The notes beneath the pieces are model-generated. The model was not told where the DNA came from. It searched no databases and saw nothing but the letters and a program-made list of their open reading frames with translations. A DNA stretch of 64,000 nt from an uncultured Clostridia bacterium (lineage in GTDB: Bacteria > Bacillota > Clostridia > UBA1381), in NCBI GenBank assembly GCA_934462715.1, contig CAKSIJ010000003.1:1-64000 (forward strand), given 5' to 3'. Shown here piece by piece: positions 8,226 through 15,983 of this stretch (positions within the stretch are counted from its first letter, which is position 1; each line of letters starts with the position of its first letter). Both the position numbers and the translations under genes were made by a program.

Positions 8226-9430
8226 AACTCGAGGATAACAGCAGAAAAAGATTGATTTTAAAAATAGTATCGGTATTCGTTGCGGTGATAATATGGATAT
8301 TCATCACATACACGGACGATTCGCAGATAGACGTTACAATAAATTCGATTGACGTACAGCTGACCGGAGAAAGCTATCTGAACGATCACGGATATATGGT
8401 TATAAACCGTACCTCGATACCGAAAGCGGCGGTAACGGTCAGAGGAAAGCGCAGCGATATAATCGGTGTTATGGACAGCATAACTGCGTCTGTTGACGTT
8501 TCGGGCGTTTCAGATTCGGGAGAATTTAAGCTGAAGCCCACCTTTGATATACCATCAAACGCAGTTTATATATCAAAGAGAAAAACAACGTCTATAGAGG
8601 TTGATATTGAAAAAATAGAGGAAAAAACAATTGACGTAAGAGTTGTTCAGAATAATTCCGAACAAAACGATTCGTATATAATCGAATCCGTTCCGGATAA
8701 GAAAAGCATAAAAATCAGAGGAGAGAAAAAGGATATAGACAGCATTGACCATGCAGCGGTATATGTCGATGTAAAGGACATTACCGAGGACAATTCGGTT
8801 ACAGGAACGCTGATCTTTGAAAGCGGCGATGGCTCTGAGATTATCTGCGCAAATAAATTGTTTTATGACAGCGAAAAAATGCAGGTCAAAAACAAAGCGT
8901 ATGAAAAGCGTGAATTACCGATAAATATTACTGTTCCTTTTGATCTGAACAAAAAGTATTCCGCAGAGCTTATAAAACAGGAGGTTGATAAGGTTTGGGT
9001 CGGAATAAAGGACGAATCGGGCAAAAGCGTATCGGAAATCACAAACGAACCGTACAGCGGCGAGCTTGAAGTCGGAACTAAGGAATATGAGTTTTATCTC
9101 AACGCTCCGGACGGAATTTATCTTCCCGAGGATAAGCGAAGAGTAAAGGCGGAGCTTGAGGTTTTTGAAAAAACCGAAAAGCTCGTCACAATCCCGATGA
9201 CGGTACATAACAGCAAGAATAGAGTTTATGAGCTGTCCAAGCAGGAGGTCGGGATATGGGTATCGGGGCCTGAGGAAAAGCTTCAAAGCAATTATTTTAA
9301 AGCTGAGCTGAATCTTGACAGCTATGATCCGTCGGAGGAGGAACAGAACGTAACCGTCAGAATCACATCGGACGAAAGGGACGTAGGGTTTGAAACAAAG
9401 GAAGTACAGATAAGGGCTTTGATAAAGTGA
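8222..9430 (+). CDS. cdaR: YbbR-domain protein CdaR, regulator of CdaA
   Basis: The 402-residue protein has one N-terminal membrane anchor (KRLILKIVSVFVAVIIWIFIT region, about 10-30) and an extracytoplasmic part built of YbbR repeats, with about four beta-rich units seen (for example around 60-120, 135-215, 225-310 and 315-400). In Listeria and Bacillus, CdaR binds CdaA in the membrane and tunes c-di-AMP synthesis. Its ATG overlaps the cdaA stop by four bases, so translation is coupled. Confidence 0.92.
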   Translation: MKLEDNSRKRLILKIVSVFVAVIIWIFITYTDDSQIDVTINSIDVQLTGESYLNDHGYMVINRTSIPKAAVTVRGKRSDIIGVMDSITASVDVSGVSDSGEFKLKPTFDIPSNAVYISKRKTTSIEVDIEKIEEKTIDVRVVQNNSEQNDSYIIESVPDKKSIKIRGEKKDIDSIDHAAVYVDVKDITEDNSVTGTLIFESGDGSEIICANKLFYDSEKMQVKNKAYEKRELPINITVPFDLNKKYSAELIKQEVDKVWVGIKDESGKSVSEITNEPYSGELEVGTKEYEFYLNAPDGIYLPEDKRRVKAELEVFEKTEKLVTIPMTVHNSKNRVYELSKQEVGIWVSGPEEKLQSNYFKAELNLDSYDPSEEEQNVTVRITSDERDVGFETKEVQIRALIK

Positions 9431-9480
9431 AAATAACACCGCTTTTATAATATCTGAAAAGCGGGCGAACGGAGGATTTT

Positions 9481-10362
9481 ATGTCGGATATATTATTAAG
9501 AGGAAATTCTATGGACGGAGGAATAAGGGTTTTCGCCGCCATAACCACAGATCTTGTAAACGAGGCACAGCGTATTCATAAAACATACCCCACGGCAACG
9601 GCGGCGCTCGGAAGAACTCTTACAATGTCGGCAATTATGGGCGCAGGCTTGAAAAACCCGGATGATTCGGTTACGATACAATTCAAGGGTGACGGACCGC
9701 TCGGAAATATTGTGGCTGTCTGCAACAATAAATCCGAGGTCAGAGGATATGTTGCAAATCCGTATGTCGATATTCCGAGAAAGGATAACGGCAAGCTTGA
9801 TGTGGGAACGGCTGTCGGAAAGGGATTTTTAAGCGTTATAAGGGATTTGGGAATGAAAGAACCCTACATCGGACAAGTACCTATCGTTACGGGCGAAATT
9901 GCCGAGGATATGACCTATTACTTTGCCGAAAGCGAACAGGTTCCGACAGCAATCGCACTGGGAGTTTTGGTAAATCCCGATATGAGCGTGAAAGCCGCCG
10001 GCGGCTTTATGCTTCAGCTCATGCCCGAAGCGACCGATGAAACCGCCGCAAGGCTTGAAGAAATATTAAAGGAAATCAAGCCGGTTACCACAATGATAGA
10101 CAGCGGAATGAGTGCCGAGGATATTTTATTCACCGTTACCGACGGCTTCGATATGCTCATCAGCAACAAATCGGTTACGCCGAAATACAAGTGCTACTGT
10201 TCAAAGGAAAGAATGGAAAAGGCACTTATCTCTATAGGAAAAACCGAGCTTGAAGATCTGATACGGGAACAGGGCAGTGCGGAATTAACCTGTCAGTTTT
10301 GCGACAACAGATATACATTTGACAAAACAGAGCTTCAAAAGCTGTTAAAAGAGGCAAAATGA
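9481..10362 (+). CDS. hslO: Redox-regulated chaperone Hsp33
   Basis: The 293-residue protein matches Hsp33 throughout. The C-terminal zinc-thiol switch is visible as CYCSKERM and CQFCDNRYTF (CxC ... CxxC, residues about 237-273). Under oxidative stress these cysteines form disulphides, zinc is released and the holdase becomes active. GGAGG lies 7 bases before the ATG. It is probably the last gene before the rpmH promoter; no clear terminator follows. Confidence 0.95.
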   Translation: MSDILLRGNSMDGGIRVFAAITTDLVNEAQRIHKTYPTATAALGRTLTMSAIMGAGLKNPDDSVTIQFKGDGPLGNIVAVCNNKSEVRGYVANPYVDIPRKDNGKLDVGTAVGKGFLSVIRDLGMKEPYIGQVPIVTGEIAEDMTYYFAESEQVPTAIALGVLVNPDMSVKAAGGFMLQLMPEATDETAARLEEILKEIKPVTTMIDSGMSAEDILFTVTDGFDMLISNKSVTPKYKCYCSKERMEKALISIGKTELEDLIREQGSAELTCQFCDNRYTFDKTELQKLLKEAK

Positions 10363-10424
10363 CGGAAAAATGCCGTAAAAAGTAGTATAAACATTACAAA
10401 AAGATTAAAAAAATAATAAAAAGC

Positions 10425-10453
10425 TTGACAAACTGCTAATAACCATATATAAT
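10425..10453 (+). promoter_or_regulatory. Sigma-A promoter for rpmH
   Basis: Perfect TTGACA (10425-10430) and TATAAT (10448-10453) with a 17-base spacer, about 64 bases before the rpmH start. Confidence 0.85.
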
Positions 10454-10516
10454 TAGACTGATGTCTATTTTGTTGAATTGACGATATTTTACTATTATAA
10501 CTGGGAGGTGCTTACA

Positions 10517-10651
10517 GTGAAAAGAACATATCAGCCGAAGAAGCGTCAGAGAAGTAAAGTTCACGGATTCAGAAAGAGAATGAGAACTGCATCCGGCAGA
10601 AAGATAATATCAAGAAGAAGACGTATAGGAAGACAGAAGCTTTCAGCTTAA
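10517..10651 (+). CDS. rpmH: 50S ribosomal protein L34
   Basis: A 44-residue basic protein starting with GTG and reading KRTYQPKKRQRSKVHGFRKR and ending RIGRQKLSA, the full L34 consensus. GGGAGGTG precedes the GTG by 8 bases. L34 lies in domain I/III of 23S rRNA. In most Firmicutes rpmH starts the rpmH-rnpA-yidD-yidC-jag-mnmE-mnmG string next to dnaA; here the gene upstream is hslO. Confidence 0.95.
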   Translation: MKRTYQPKKRQRSKVHGFRKRMRTASGRKIISRRRRIGRQKLSA

Positions 10652-10679
10652 GAAAGTGAAAATGTGAGGCGAGAAGTTA

Positions 10680-10711
10680 AGAGGCATTGCCTCTGCTTTT
10701 TGCCTTTTTTG
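10680..10711 (+). terminator. Hairpin with T-runs between rpmH and rnpA
   Basis: AGAGGC-ATT-GCCTCT is followed by two T-runs (10698-10700 area and 10705-10710). It probably reduces transcription into rnpA, fitting the need for far more L34 than RnpA. Confidence 0.6.
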
Positions 10712-10757
10712 TTATCCGCAGGTATTTGCGGATAAATGTTGCTTCTTATCCTTGAAT

Positions 10758-10785
10758 TGTGCCGCCGGACAGCGGCGGAACGGAG
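10758..10785 (+). repeat. GC-hairpin directly ahead of the Shine-Dalgarno site, family C, copy 1
   Basis: TTGTGCCGCCG-GACAG-CGGCGGAACGGAG forms a short strong hairpin abutting the rnpA ribosome site. A very similar block precedes the gene at 22601, and the 3' half (GGCGGAATGGAG) precedes nusG at 30120 and relA at 47729. Confidence 0.6.
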
Positions 10786-10788
10786 AAT

Positions 10789-11136
10789 ATGATGAACAAA
10801 ACGGAAGCAATGAAGCTGAATAAGGATTTCAGGCGGCTTTATTACAGAGGAAAAAGCTTTGCCGGGAAATATATTGTTGTTTACACCCTGCGCAACGGCA
10901 GAAAAGGCAACAGACTTGGTTTGACCTGCGGCAAAACCGTGGGCAAGGCGGTAGCAAGAAACCGTGTAAAAAGACTGATGCGCGAAAGCTACAGACTTAC
11001 CGAAAACAACATAAAACCGGGAAATGATATTGTTATCGTTGCAAGAAGCCGTTCGGTGTATGCAAAATGCCCTGCCGTGAAAAAAGAATTTGAGTATGCC
11101 GCAAAAAAGCTCGGATTATATGAGAAACAAGACTAA
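10789..11136 (+). CDS. rnpA: Ribonuclease P protein component
   Basis: The 115-residue basic protein is the protein subunit of RNase P, which trims tRNA 5' ends. The family signature is seen as KTVGKAVARNRVKRLMRESYR (about 55-75, the RNR motif), with the N-terminal L-N-K-DF-R-LYYRGKS region. The ATG pair at 10789 and 10792 follows CGGAGA and a small GC hairpin. Order rpmH-rnpA-yidD-yidC-jag is conserved. Confidence 0.95.
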   Translation: MMNKTEAMKLNKDFRRLYYRGKSFAGKYIVVYTLRNGRKGNRLGLTCGKTVGKAVARNRVKRLMRESYRLTENNIKPGNDIVIVARSRSVYAKCPAVKKEFEYAAKKLGLYEKQD

Positions 11137-11163
11137 ATCCGGATTTTGTTTGAAAGGAAGTTA

Positions 11164-11385
11164 ATGGCTATAATGAAAAAGGTGTTTATTGCAGTCATTA
11201 GGTTTTATCAGAAGTATATTTCGCCCTGCAAGGGAGGAGCCTGCTGTCGGTTTGTTCCCACCTGCTCGCAGTATGCATTGCAGGCAATAGAAAAATACGG
11301 TGCTCTGAAGGGCGGTTTTAAGGCTTTGAAAAGGATTTTGAAATGTCATCCGCTGCACAAGGGCGGTTATGATCCTCTTGATTGA
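11164..11385 (+). CDS. yidD: Membrane protein insertion efficiency factor YidD
   Basis: The 73-residue protein shows the compact YidD pattern: IRFYQKYISP, CRFVPTCSQYALQAIEKYG and KRILKCHPLHKGGYDP. YidD is a small peripheral membrane protein that assists YidC. The ATG at 11164 is chosen because AAAGGAAG is close upstream; the ATG at 11173 (MKKVFI) is a good alternative. It lies 27 bases after rnpA. Confidence 0.93.
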   Translation: MAIMKKVFIAVIRFYQKYISPCKGGACCRFVPTCSQYALQAIEKYGALKGGFKALKRILKCHPLHKGGYDPLD

Positions 11386-11421
11386 TTAAAAACATTTGAA
11401 TAGTTATTTGGAGAGAAAAAT

Positions 11422-12378
11422 ATGTGGAGTATATTTGATTTGATTACTGTACCCATGGGGTACATAATTGAAATGATTTATAAGCTGGTTCAGAATTACG
11501 GCTTGTCGATCATTATTTTTACCGTGATTATAAAAATCATACTTCTGCCGCTTAACGTTAAGTCGCAGAAAGCAATGAAGAAACAGCAGAAAATTCAGCC
11601 GATACTTGCGGAATTGCAGAAAAAGTATGCAAACGATCAGCAGAAGCTGCAAACGGAGATGATGAAGCTTTACAAGGATAACGGAGTAAGCATGACGGGC
11701 GGCTGTCTGCCTATGCTGGTTCAGTTCCCGATACTGATCGGTCTGTATAACGTTATAAGAAGTCCGCTGAGATATTTATTGCACATAAATATAAACGATC
11801 CGGCTGTTGTTGATAAAATCAATAACATAATAGCGCTGATGACCGAAAAGTTCCCGGAGGAATTGGGTTCGTTTGCCGGCTATAACGCAGAAAAGCTTTT
11901 CGGTATAGGACAGATACAGCTTGCAACCTGGAGTGAAAAGGTGCTTGACGCAGCCGAGGCATGGAGCATTAATTTCAATTTTCTCGGTTTGAATCTTGCG
12001 GAATTGCCGTCAAAAGCAATTACCTATCTTACACAGGGTGATTTTTCACAAATGGGAACTATAGCTCTTTTGATTATCCCTGCGCTTGCGATTTTTACAA
12101 CATGGCTGTCAATGTATCAGACTCAAAAAATGAGCGGACAGACTCAATCGGATAACCAGGCGGCGCAAATGTCCAAAACAATGAATATGATGATGCCGAT
12201 AATGACGGGATTTTTTGCTTTTACTCTTCCGTCGGGTATGGGTGTTTACTGGATTGCGGCAAACCTTATTCAAATGGGACAGCAGTATATATTAAATAAA
12301 TATTTTGATAACAAGGAGGATGATTACGTTGTTAAAGTTAGAAACACAAACAGAAAAAACGGCAAAAAGCGTAAATGA
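11422..12378 (+). CDS. yidC: Membrane protein insertase YidC/OxaI
   Basis: The 318-residue protein is a Gram-positive type YidC with five membrane segments and no large extracytoplasmic P1 domain. The conserved helical hairpin with basic residues (LNVKSQKAMKKQQKIQ, about 45-65), the CLPMLVQFPILIGLYNVI segment and the C-terminal MMPIMTGFFAFTLPSGMGVYW block are clear. It lacks an obvious lipoprotein signal at the N-terminus, unlike SpoIIIJ. The basic C-tail ends in KKRK. The next gene starts inside its 3' end. Confidence 0.94.
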   Translation: MWSIFDLITVPMGYIIEMIYKLVQNYGLSIIIFTVIIKIILLPLNVKSQKAMKKQQKIQPILAELQKKYANDQQKLQTEMMKLYKDNGVSMTGGCLPMLVQFPILIGLYNVIRSPLRYLLHININDPAVVDKINNIIALMTEKFPEELGSFAGYNAEKLFGIGQIQLATWSEKVLDAAEAWSINFNFLGLNLAELPSKAITYLTQGDFSQMGTIALLIIPALAIFTTWLSMYQTQKMSGQTQSDNQAAQMSKTMNMMMPIMTGFFAFTLPSGMGVYWIAANLIQMGQQYILNKYFDNKEDDYVVKVRNTNRKNGKKRK

Positions 12379-13111
12379 AGCTAAAGAGCTTGCGCTCAGC
12401 GAGCTTGGTCTGACAGAAGCTGAAGCAGAAATAGAGATTGTTGAAGAAGGCACAAAGGGATTTTTGGGAATCGGTTCAAAGGACGCTAAGATAATTGCAA
12501 GGGTTAAGGATATACCGTCATACAGAGCAAAGAAATTTTTGGAAAAGATTTTTGCGGACATGAATATTACTGTTGATATAACCACGAAATATGACGGAGA
12601 TAATCTTCTCATAGATCTTTCGGGCGACAATATGGGTATAGTTATAGGTAAACGCGGAGATACGCTCGACAGCTTGCAGTATTTGACCTCGCTTGTTGTA
12701 AACCGCGGAAACGAGGATTATTATAAGGTAACTCTGGATACCGAAAATTACAGAGAAAAACGTGTTGAATCGCTGAAAGCACTTTCCGAAAGACTTGCGG
12801 ATAAGGTTGCAAAAACAGGTAAAAAGTACACTCTTGAGCCGATGAATCCGTATGAGAGAAGAATTATACACTTCAATCTGCAAAACAGCGAAACTGTTAC
12901 AACGTATTCTGTTGGTGACGAGCCGTACAGAAAGGTTATTATAGCTCCGAAGAATCAGCCTGCAAAGCCGTATTACCGCAGCAGAAGAACAAATTATTCT
13001 TCACAGGAGCATACTACATCGTCTTACAGCAGACCGCATAATACGCACAAACATTCAAGCTATGAAAGCTATGCAAACAGTATGGCTGAAAGCGACAGCA
13101 CCGAAGAATAA
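12329..13111 (+). CDS. jag: RNA-binding protein Jag/KhpB
   Basis: The 260-residue protein has the three Jag domains: Jag-N (KGFLGIGSKDAKI, about 35-55), a KH domain (GIVIGKRGDTLDSLQYL, about 100-125) and R3H (NPYERRIIHFNLQ, about 170-190), then a Ser/Tyr/His-rich tail. It forms an RNA-binding pair with KhpA in other Firmicutes. I chose the TTG at 12329, nine bases after AGGAGG; the ATG at 12320 abuts that site. It overlaps yidC by 50 bases. mnmE and mnmG, the usual next genes, are absent. Confidence 0.9.
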   Translation: MLKLETQTEKTAKSVNEAKELALSELGLTEAEAEIEIVEEGTKGFLGIGSKDAKIIARVKDIPSYRAKKFLEKIFADMNITVDITTKYDGDNLLIDLSGDNMGIVIGKRGDTLDSLQYLTSLVVNRGNEDYYKVTLDTENYREKRVESLKALSERLADKVAKTGKKYTLEPMNPYERRIIHFNLQNSETVTTYSVGDEPYRKVIIAPKNQPAKPYYRSRRTNYSSQEHTTSSYSRPHNTHKHSSYESYANSMAESDSTEE

Positions 13112-13123
13112 AACTATAAATAT

Positions 13124-13160
13124 AAACCGGAATAATTGATTGCAGATATTCCGGTTTTTT
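13124..13160 (+). terminator. Rho-independent terminator after jag
   Basis: AAACCGGAATA and TATTCCGGTTT form an 11-base stem followed by six Ts. It sits just before the yebC ribosome site, so yebC is probably read from another promoter or by read-through. Confidence 0.8.
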
Positions 13161-13183
13161 AAGCGGAAAGGATTGAATTTAAA

Positions 13184-13915
13184 ATGTCTGGACATTCAAA
13201 ATGGAGTACGATCAAACGTAAAAAGGGTGCAAATGACGCTCAGAGAGCAAAGATTTTCACGAAAATTGCAAGAGAAATTGTTGTTGCCGTTAAGGCAGGC
13301 GGACCCGATCCCAACAACAATTCAAGCTTGAAGGACGTTATTGCAAAGGGCAGAGCCGCAAATATGCCGAATGACAATATCCAAAGAACAATCAAAAAGG
13401 CTGCCGGAGATAACGAAACAGATAACTATGAAAATATTTCATACGAAGGCTACGGTCCTAACGGTGTTGCCGTAATCGTTGAAGCGCTTACCGATAATAG
13501 AAACAGAACCGCTGCCGATGTGCGCCATGCGTTTGACAAGTTCGGCGGAAATATGGGACAAACCGGCTGCGTAAGCTTTATGTTTGACAAAAAGGGCGTA
13601 ATCGTTGTTGAAAAGGACGGCGTGGACGAGGACGAGATTACTATGGACGCACTTGAAGCGGGAGCTGAGGATATTTCGGTGGAAGAGGATTGTTATGAAA
13701 TAATAACGGCACCCGAGGATTTCCATGCGGTAAGAGATGCACTTGAAAATAAGTATGAGTTTGCTTCTGCCGAGGTTACTATGGTTCCTCAGACTATGGT
13801 TGAGCTGACCGATGAGGATTCCGTTACAAAAATGCAGAGAATGCTCGATACGCTTGAGGACAGCGACGACGTTCAGAATATCTATCACAATTGGGATATG
13901 CCCGATGAGGAATAA
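13184..13915 (+). CDS. yebC: YebC/PmpR family protein (TACO1-like translation factor)
   Basis: The 243-residue protein starts with the invariant SGHSKWSTIKRKKGANDAQR and continues with GPNGVAVIVEALTDNRNRTA and FGGNMGQTGCVSFMF, the full YebC signature. The family has been described as a DNA-binding regulator and more recently as a factor relieving ribosome stalling at proline runs. The C-terminal part is strongly acidic. The ATG at 13184 gives the family N-terminus, with GGAAAGG upstream. It stands alone between two terminators. Confidence 0.93.
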   Translation: MSGHSKWSTIKRKKGANDAQRAKIFTKIAREIVVAVKAGGPDPNNNSSLKDVIAKGRAANMPNDNIQRTIKKAAGDNETDNYENISYEGYGPNGVAVIVEALTDNRNRTAADVRHAFDKFGGNMGQTGCVSFMFDKKGVIVVEKDGVDEDEITMDALEAGAEDISVEEDCYEIITAPEDFHAVRDALENKYEFASAEVTMVPQTMVELTDEDSVTKMQRMLDTLEDSDDVQNIYHNWDMPDEE

Positions 13916-13960
13916 TATCCGGCTTTAATTTAAAATTGACTTACTGTATGACTCTTCGTA

Positions 13961-13991
13961 GTATGACTGCTTCGGGAGTCATACTTTTTTT
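13961..13991 (+). terminator. Rho-independent terminator after yebC
   Basis: GTATGACT and AGTCATAC enclose a CTTCGG loop and are followed by seven Ts. A second copy of GTATGACT just upstream (13945) could pair alternatively with the same right arm. Confidence 0.82.
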
Positions 13992-14053
13992 GTCTGAGGA
14001 ACTGGATTTCTGCAAAATTTATCATTTTCGGCGATATTTTTTGGAATTTTATC

Positions 14054-14082
14054 TTGACAAACCGTTGTGATTCTGTTATAAT
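14054..14082 (+). promoter_or_regulatory. Sigma-A promoter for rplU-rpmA
   Basis: Consensus TTGACA (14054-14059) and TATAAT (14077-14082) with a 17-base spacer. Confidence 0.88.
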
Positions 14083-14087
14083 ATTAT

Positions 14088-14169
14088 AGCATCCGCATAG
14101 AGTGGGTTATAAATTTGTTATACAATACCCATGATAGCGTGACTTCATAATAATAAGGAGGTGTGTTTA
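14088..14169 (+). promoter_or_regulatory. rplU 5' leader, possible L21 autoregulatory structure
   Basis: The transcript would carry about 80 bases of leader with a TGGGT...ACCCA stem (about 14103-14132) before AAGGAGGTG. Leaders before L21 genes are known autoregulatory RNAs in Firmicutes, but I cannot match the consensus with certainty. Confidence 0.35.
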
Positions 14170-14481
14170 ATGTACGCAGTTATTGAAACAGGCGGAAAGC
14201 AGTATAAGGTTTCCGAGGGTGATGTTATTTTCATTGAAAAGCTCGACGTTGCTGAAGGCGAAGAAGTAAAATTCGACAAGGTATTGGTTGTTGCTGACGG
14301 TGAAAACGTTACTGTAGGTACACCGGCTGTTGAGGGTGCTACTGTTACAGCTAAGGTTGAAAAGCAGGGCAAATCAAAGAAAATTTATGTTTTCAAGATG
14401 AAGAGAAAGAAAAACGAGCGTAAAAAGAAAGGTCATAGACAGCCTTACACAAAGGTTACAATCGAAAAGATCAATGCGTAA
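14170..14481 (+). CDS. rplU: 50S ribosomal protein L21
   Basis: The 103-residue protein begins MYAVIETGGKQYKVSEGD and ends with GHRQPYTKVTIEKI, both L21 hallmarks. AAGGAGGTG lies 7-8 bases before the ATG; the in-frame GTG at 14161 is part of that ribosome site and is rejected. Firmicutes normally have prp (ysxB) between rplU and rpmA; here only 74 non-coding bases separate them. Confidence 0.96.
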   Translation: MYAVIETGGKQYKVSEGDVIFIEKLDVAEGEEVKFDKVLVVADGENVTVGTPAVEGATVTAKVEKQGKSKKIYVFKMKRKKNERKKKGHRQPYTKVTIEKINA

Positions 14482-14555
14482 TTGCAGATTCTTGCCCGTT
14501 GATGAAACAAATTAAATTTTCAAAGTACATTATTCAGAAAGCAGAGGTGTTTTAA

Positions 14556-14810
14556 ATGGCTCATAAAAAAGGTATGGGTAGTACAAAGAACGGCCGTGAT
14601 TCAGAGTCCAAAAGACTGGGCGTTAAGAGGGCTGACGGACAGGCTGTACTCGCAGGAAATATCCTTGTAAGACAGCGCGGAACAAAAATCCATCCGGGAA
14701 ACAACGTTGGTATCGGCAGTGACGATACATTGTTCGCTCTTATAGACGGCAGAGTTAAGTTTGAAAGAAAGGGCAGAGATAAGACACAGTGCAGTGTTTA
14801 CTCGGCTTAA
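14556..14810 (+). CDS. rpmA: 50S ribosomal protein L27 (no N-terminal leader)
   Basis: The 84-residue protein reads AHKKGMGSTKNGRDSESKRLG and has the usual L27 fold to the end. Most Firmicute L27 proteins carry a roughly nine-residue leader (LxLNLQFFA type) removed by the protease Prp. Here a TAA stop sits immediately before the ATG in frame, so no leader can be encoded, and the prp gene is absent. This is the Gram-negative-like form. AGAGGTG precedes the ATG. Confidence 0.96.
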   Translation: MAHKKGMGSTKNGRDSESKRLGVKRADGQAVLAGNILVRQRGTKIHPGNNVGIGSDDTLFALIDGRVKFERKGRDKTQCSVYSA

Positions 14811-14833
14811 GCTTACAGATTAAGAAATTACAG

Positions 14834-14866
14834 CGGAGGCTGCCTGAGGGCAGTCTCCGTTTTTGC
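14834..14866 (+). terminator. Rho-independent terminator after rpmA
   Basis: CGGAGGCTGCC and GGCAGTCTCCG pair around TGAG and are followed by five Ts. The next 150 bases hold nothing I recognise. Confidence 0.85.
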
Positions 14867-15013
14867 GTTGTTATATGCTTTGGTTTTTGTCGAAAGCCGG
14901 GGGTGCAGAGTATTGGCGATTTTAAAAAAATTTGCTGTGTGCCGGTTGGTCACGAGGACAAAATTTCACCCGATGATAACTCATGATTATATTGAGATTT
15001 TTTCAAAACGGTA

Positions 15014-15889
15014 TCAGAAACCGTAACGCTTAAAAATTTTTTCAGCGTTAAATATTTCATTTTTTGACGGAGTAATGCAGGGCTGTGTATCTGTTATGCC
15101 GAGCGCGTTATACTTAGATGCGGATAAGCTATGACACAGAAGTACTTTAACCTTTACTATATTATCAAATTCGGATAGAAATGCGGCAATCTTATCCGCT
15201 TGATCGGAATTGAAGCCCGGTACAAACGGATAGCGTATTTCCACAGGGATTTTTACGGAAGAAATATACCGTAAATTATCAAGTATTATTTTATTGGATT
15301 TGCCGGTGCATTTTATGTGGCAGTCCTCGTCAAAGGCTTTAATATCATAAAGAAAAACATCGGTGTAAGGAATTACATTGTCAAGCGATTCCGGCGGGGC
15401 ATATCCGCAGGTATCAACTGCGGTATGTATGTTATTTTCCTTTAGCTTTTTCAGAAGAACGGCGCAAAAATCGGCTTGAAGCAAACATTCTCCGCCCGAT
15501 AAGGTTACACCTCCGCCGGAATTATCATAAAATGCTTTATCTTCGAGCAAAACGGATAGTAATTCATCTTCGGTTGTTTCTTTGCCGTATGATTTCATAG
15601 CGCCGCTCGGGCAATGCTGTTCACATATACCGCAGCTGCGGCATAAAGAGCGGTCATATTTGTGAATACCGTTGTTAATTGAGTGAGCATTTTGGGGACA
15701 TACCGGCGCACATTCTCCGCATGAGATACATCTGTCGGAATAAAATGCGGTTTCGGGCTTGAAATTCATACCCTCGGGATTATGACACCATTTGCATTTC
15801 AGAGGACAGCCTTTAAAAAAGACCGTTGTCCGTATTCCGTCACCGTCATGCACCGCAAAACGCTTTATATCAAAAATCATACCTTTCAT
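15014..15889 (-). CDS. Glycyl radical enzyme activating protein (radical SAM)
   Basis: The 291-residue protein shows the activase radical SAM motif CPLKCKWC after FFKG, the GGE motif in SGGECLLQ, and between them a two-cluster ferredoxin insert: CISCGECAPVCP and CRSCGICEQHCP. It would abstract hydrogen from the active-site glycine of its partner using S-adenosylmethionine, in the anaerobic cytosol. The partner is the gene just upstream. I start it at the ATG at 15889, with GGAG 6 bases before; the longer frame to 15925 has no ribosome site. Confidence 0.92.
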   Translation of the reverse strand: MKGMIFDIKRFAVHDGDGIRTTVFFKGCPLKCKWCHNPEGMNFKPETAFYSDRCISCGECAPVCPQNAHSINNGIHKYDRSLCRSCGICEQHCPSGAMKSYGKETTEDELLSVLLEDKAFYDNSGGGVTLSGGECLLQADFCAVLLKKLKENNIHTAVDTCGYAPPESLDNVIPYTDVFLYDIKAFDEDCHIKCTGKSNKIILDNLRYISSVKIPVEIRYPFVPGFNSDQADKIAAFLSEFDNIVKVKVLLCHSLSASKYNALGITDTQPCITPSKNEIFNAEKIFKRYGF

Positions 15890-15983
15890 ATTAATCTCCA
15901 TTCTGCCATCGTACGGCGGCTGCAAATCTCAACGTGAGAAAGATGTGCAGCATATTTTTTATGTTACACATTACTTTCGGGTA

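Noticed and set aside
14789..14986. A 65-residue plus-strand frame after rpmA
   Set aside because: It begins inside rpmA, runs through the terminator hairpin and has no ribosome site.
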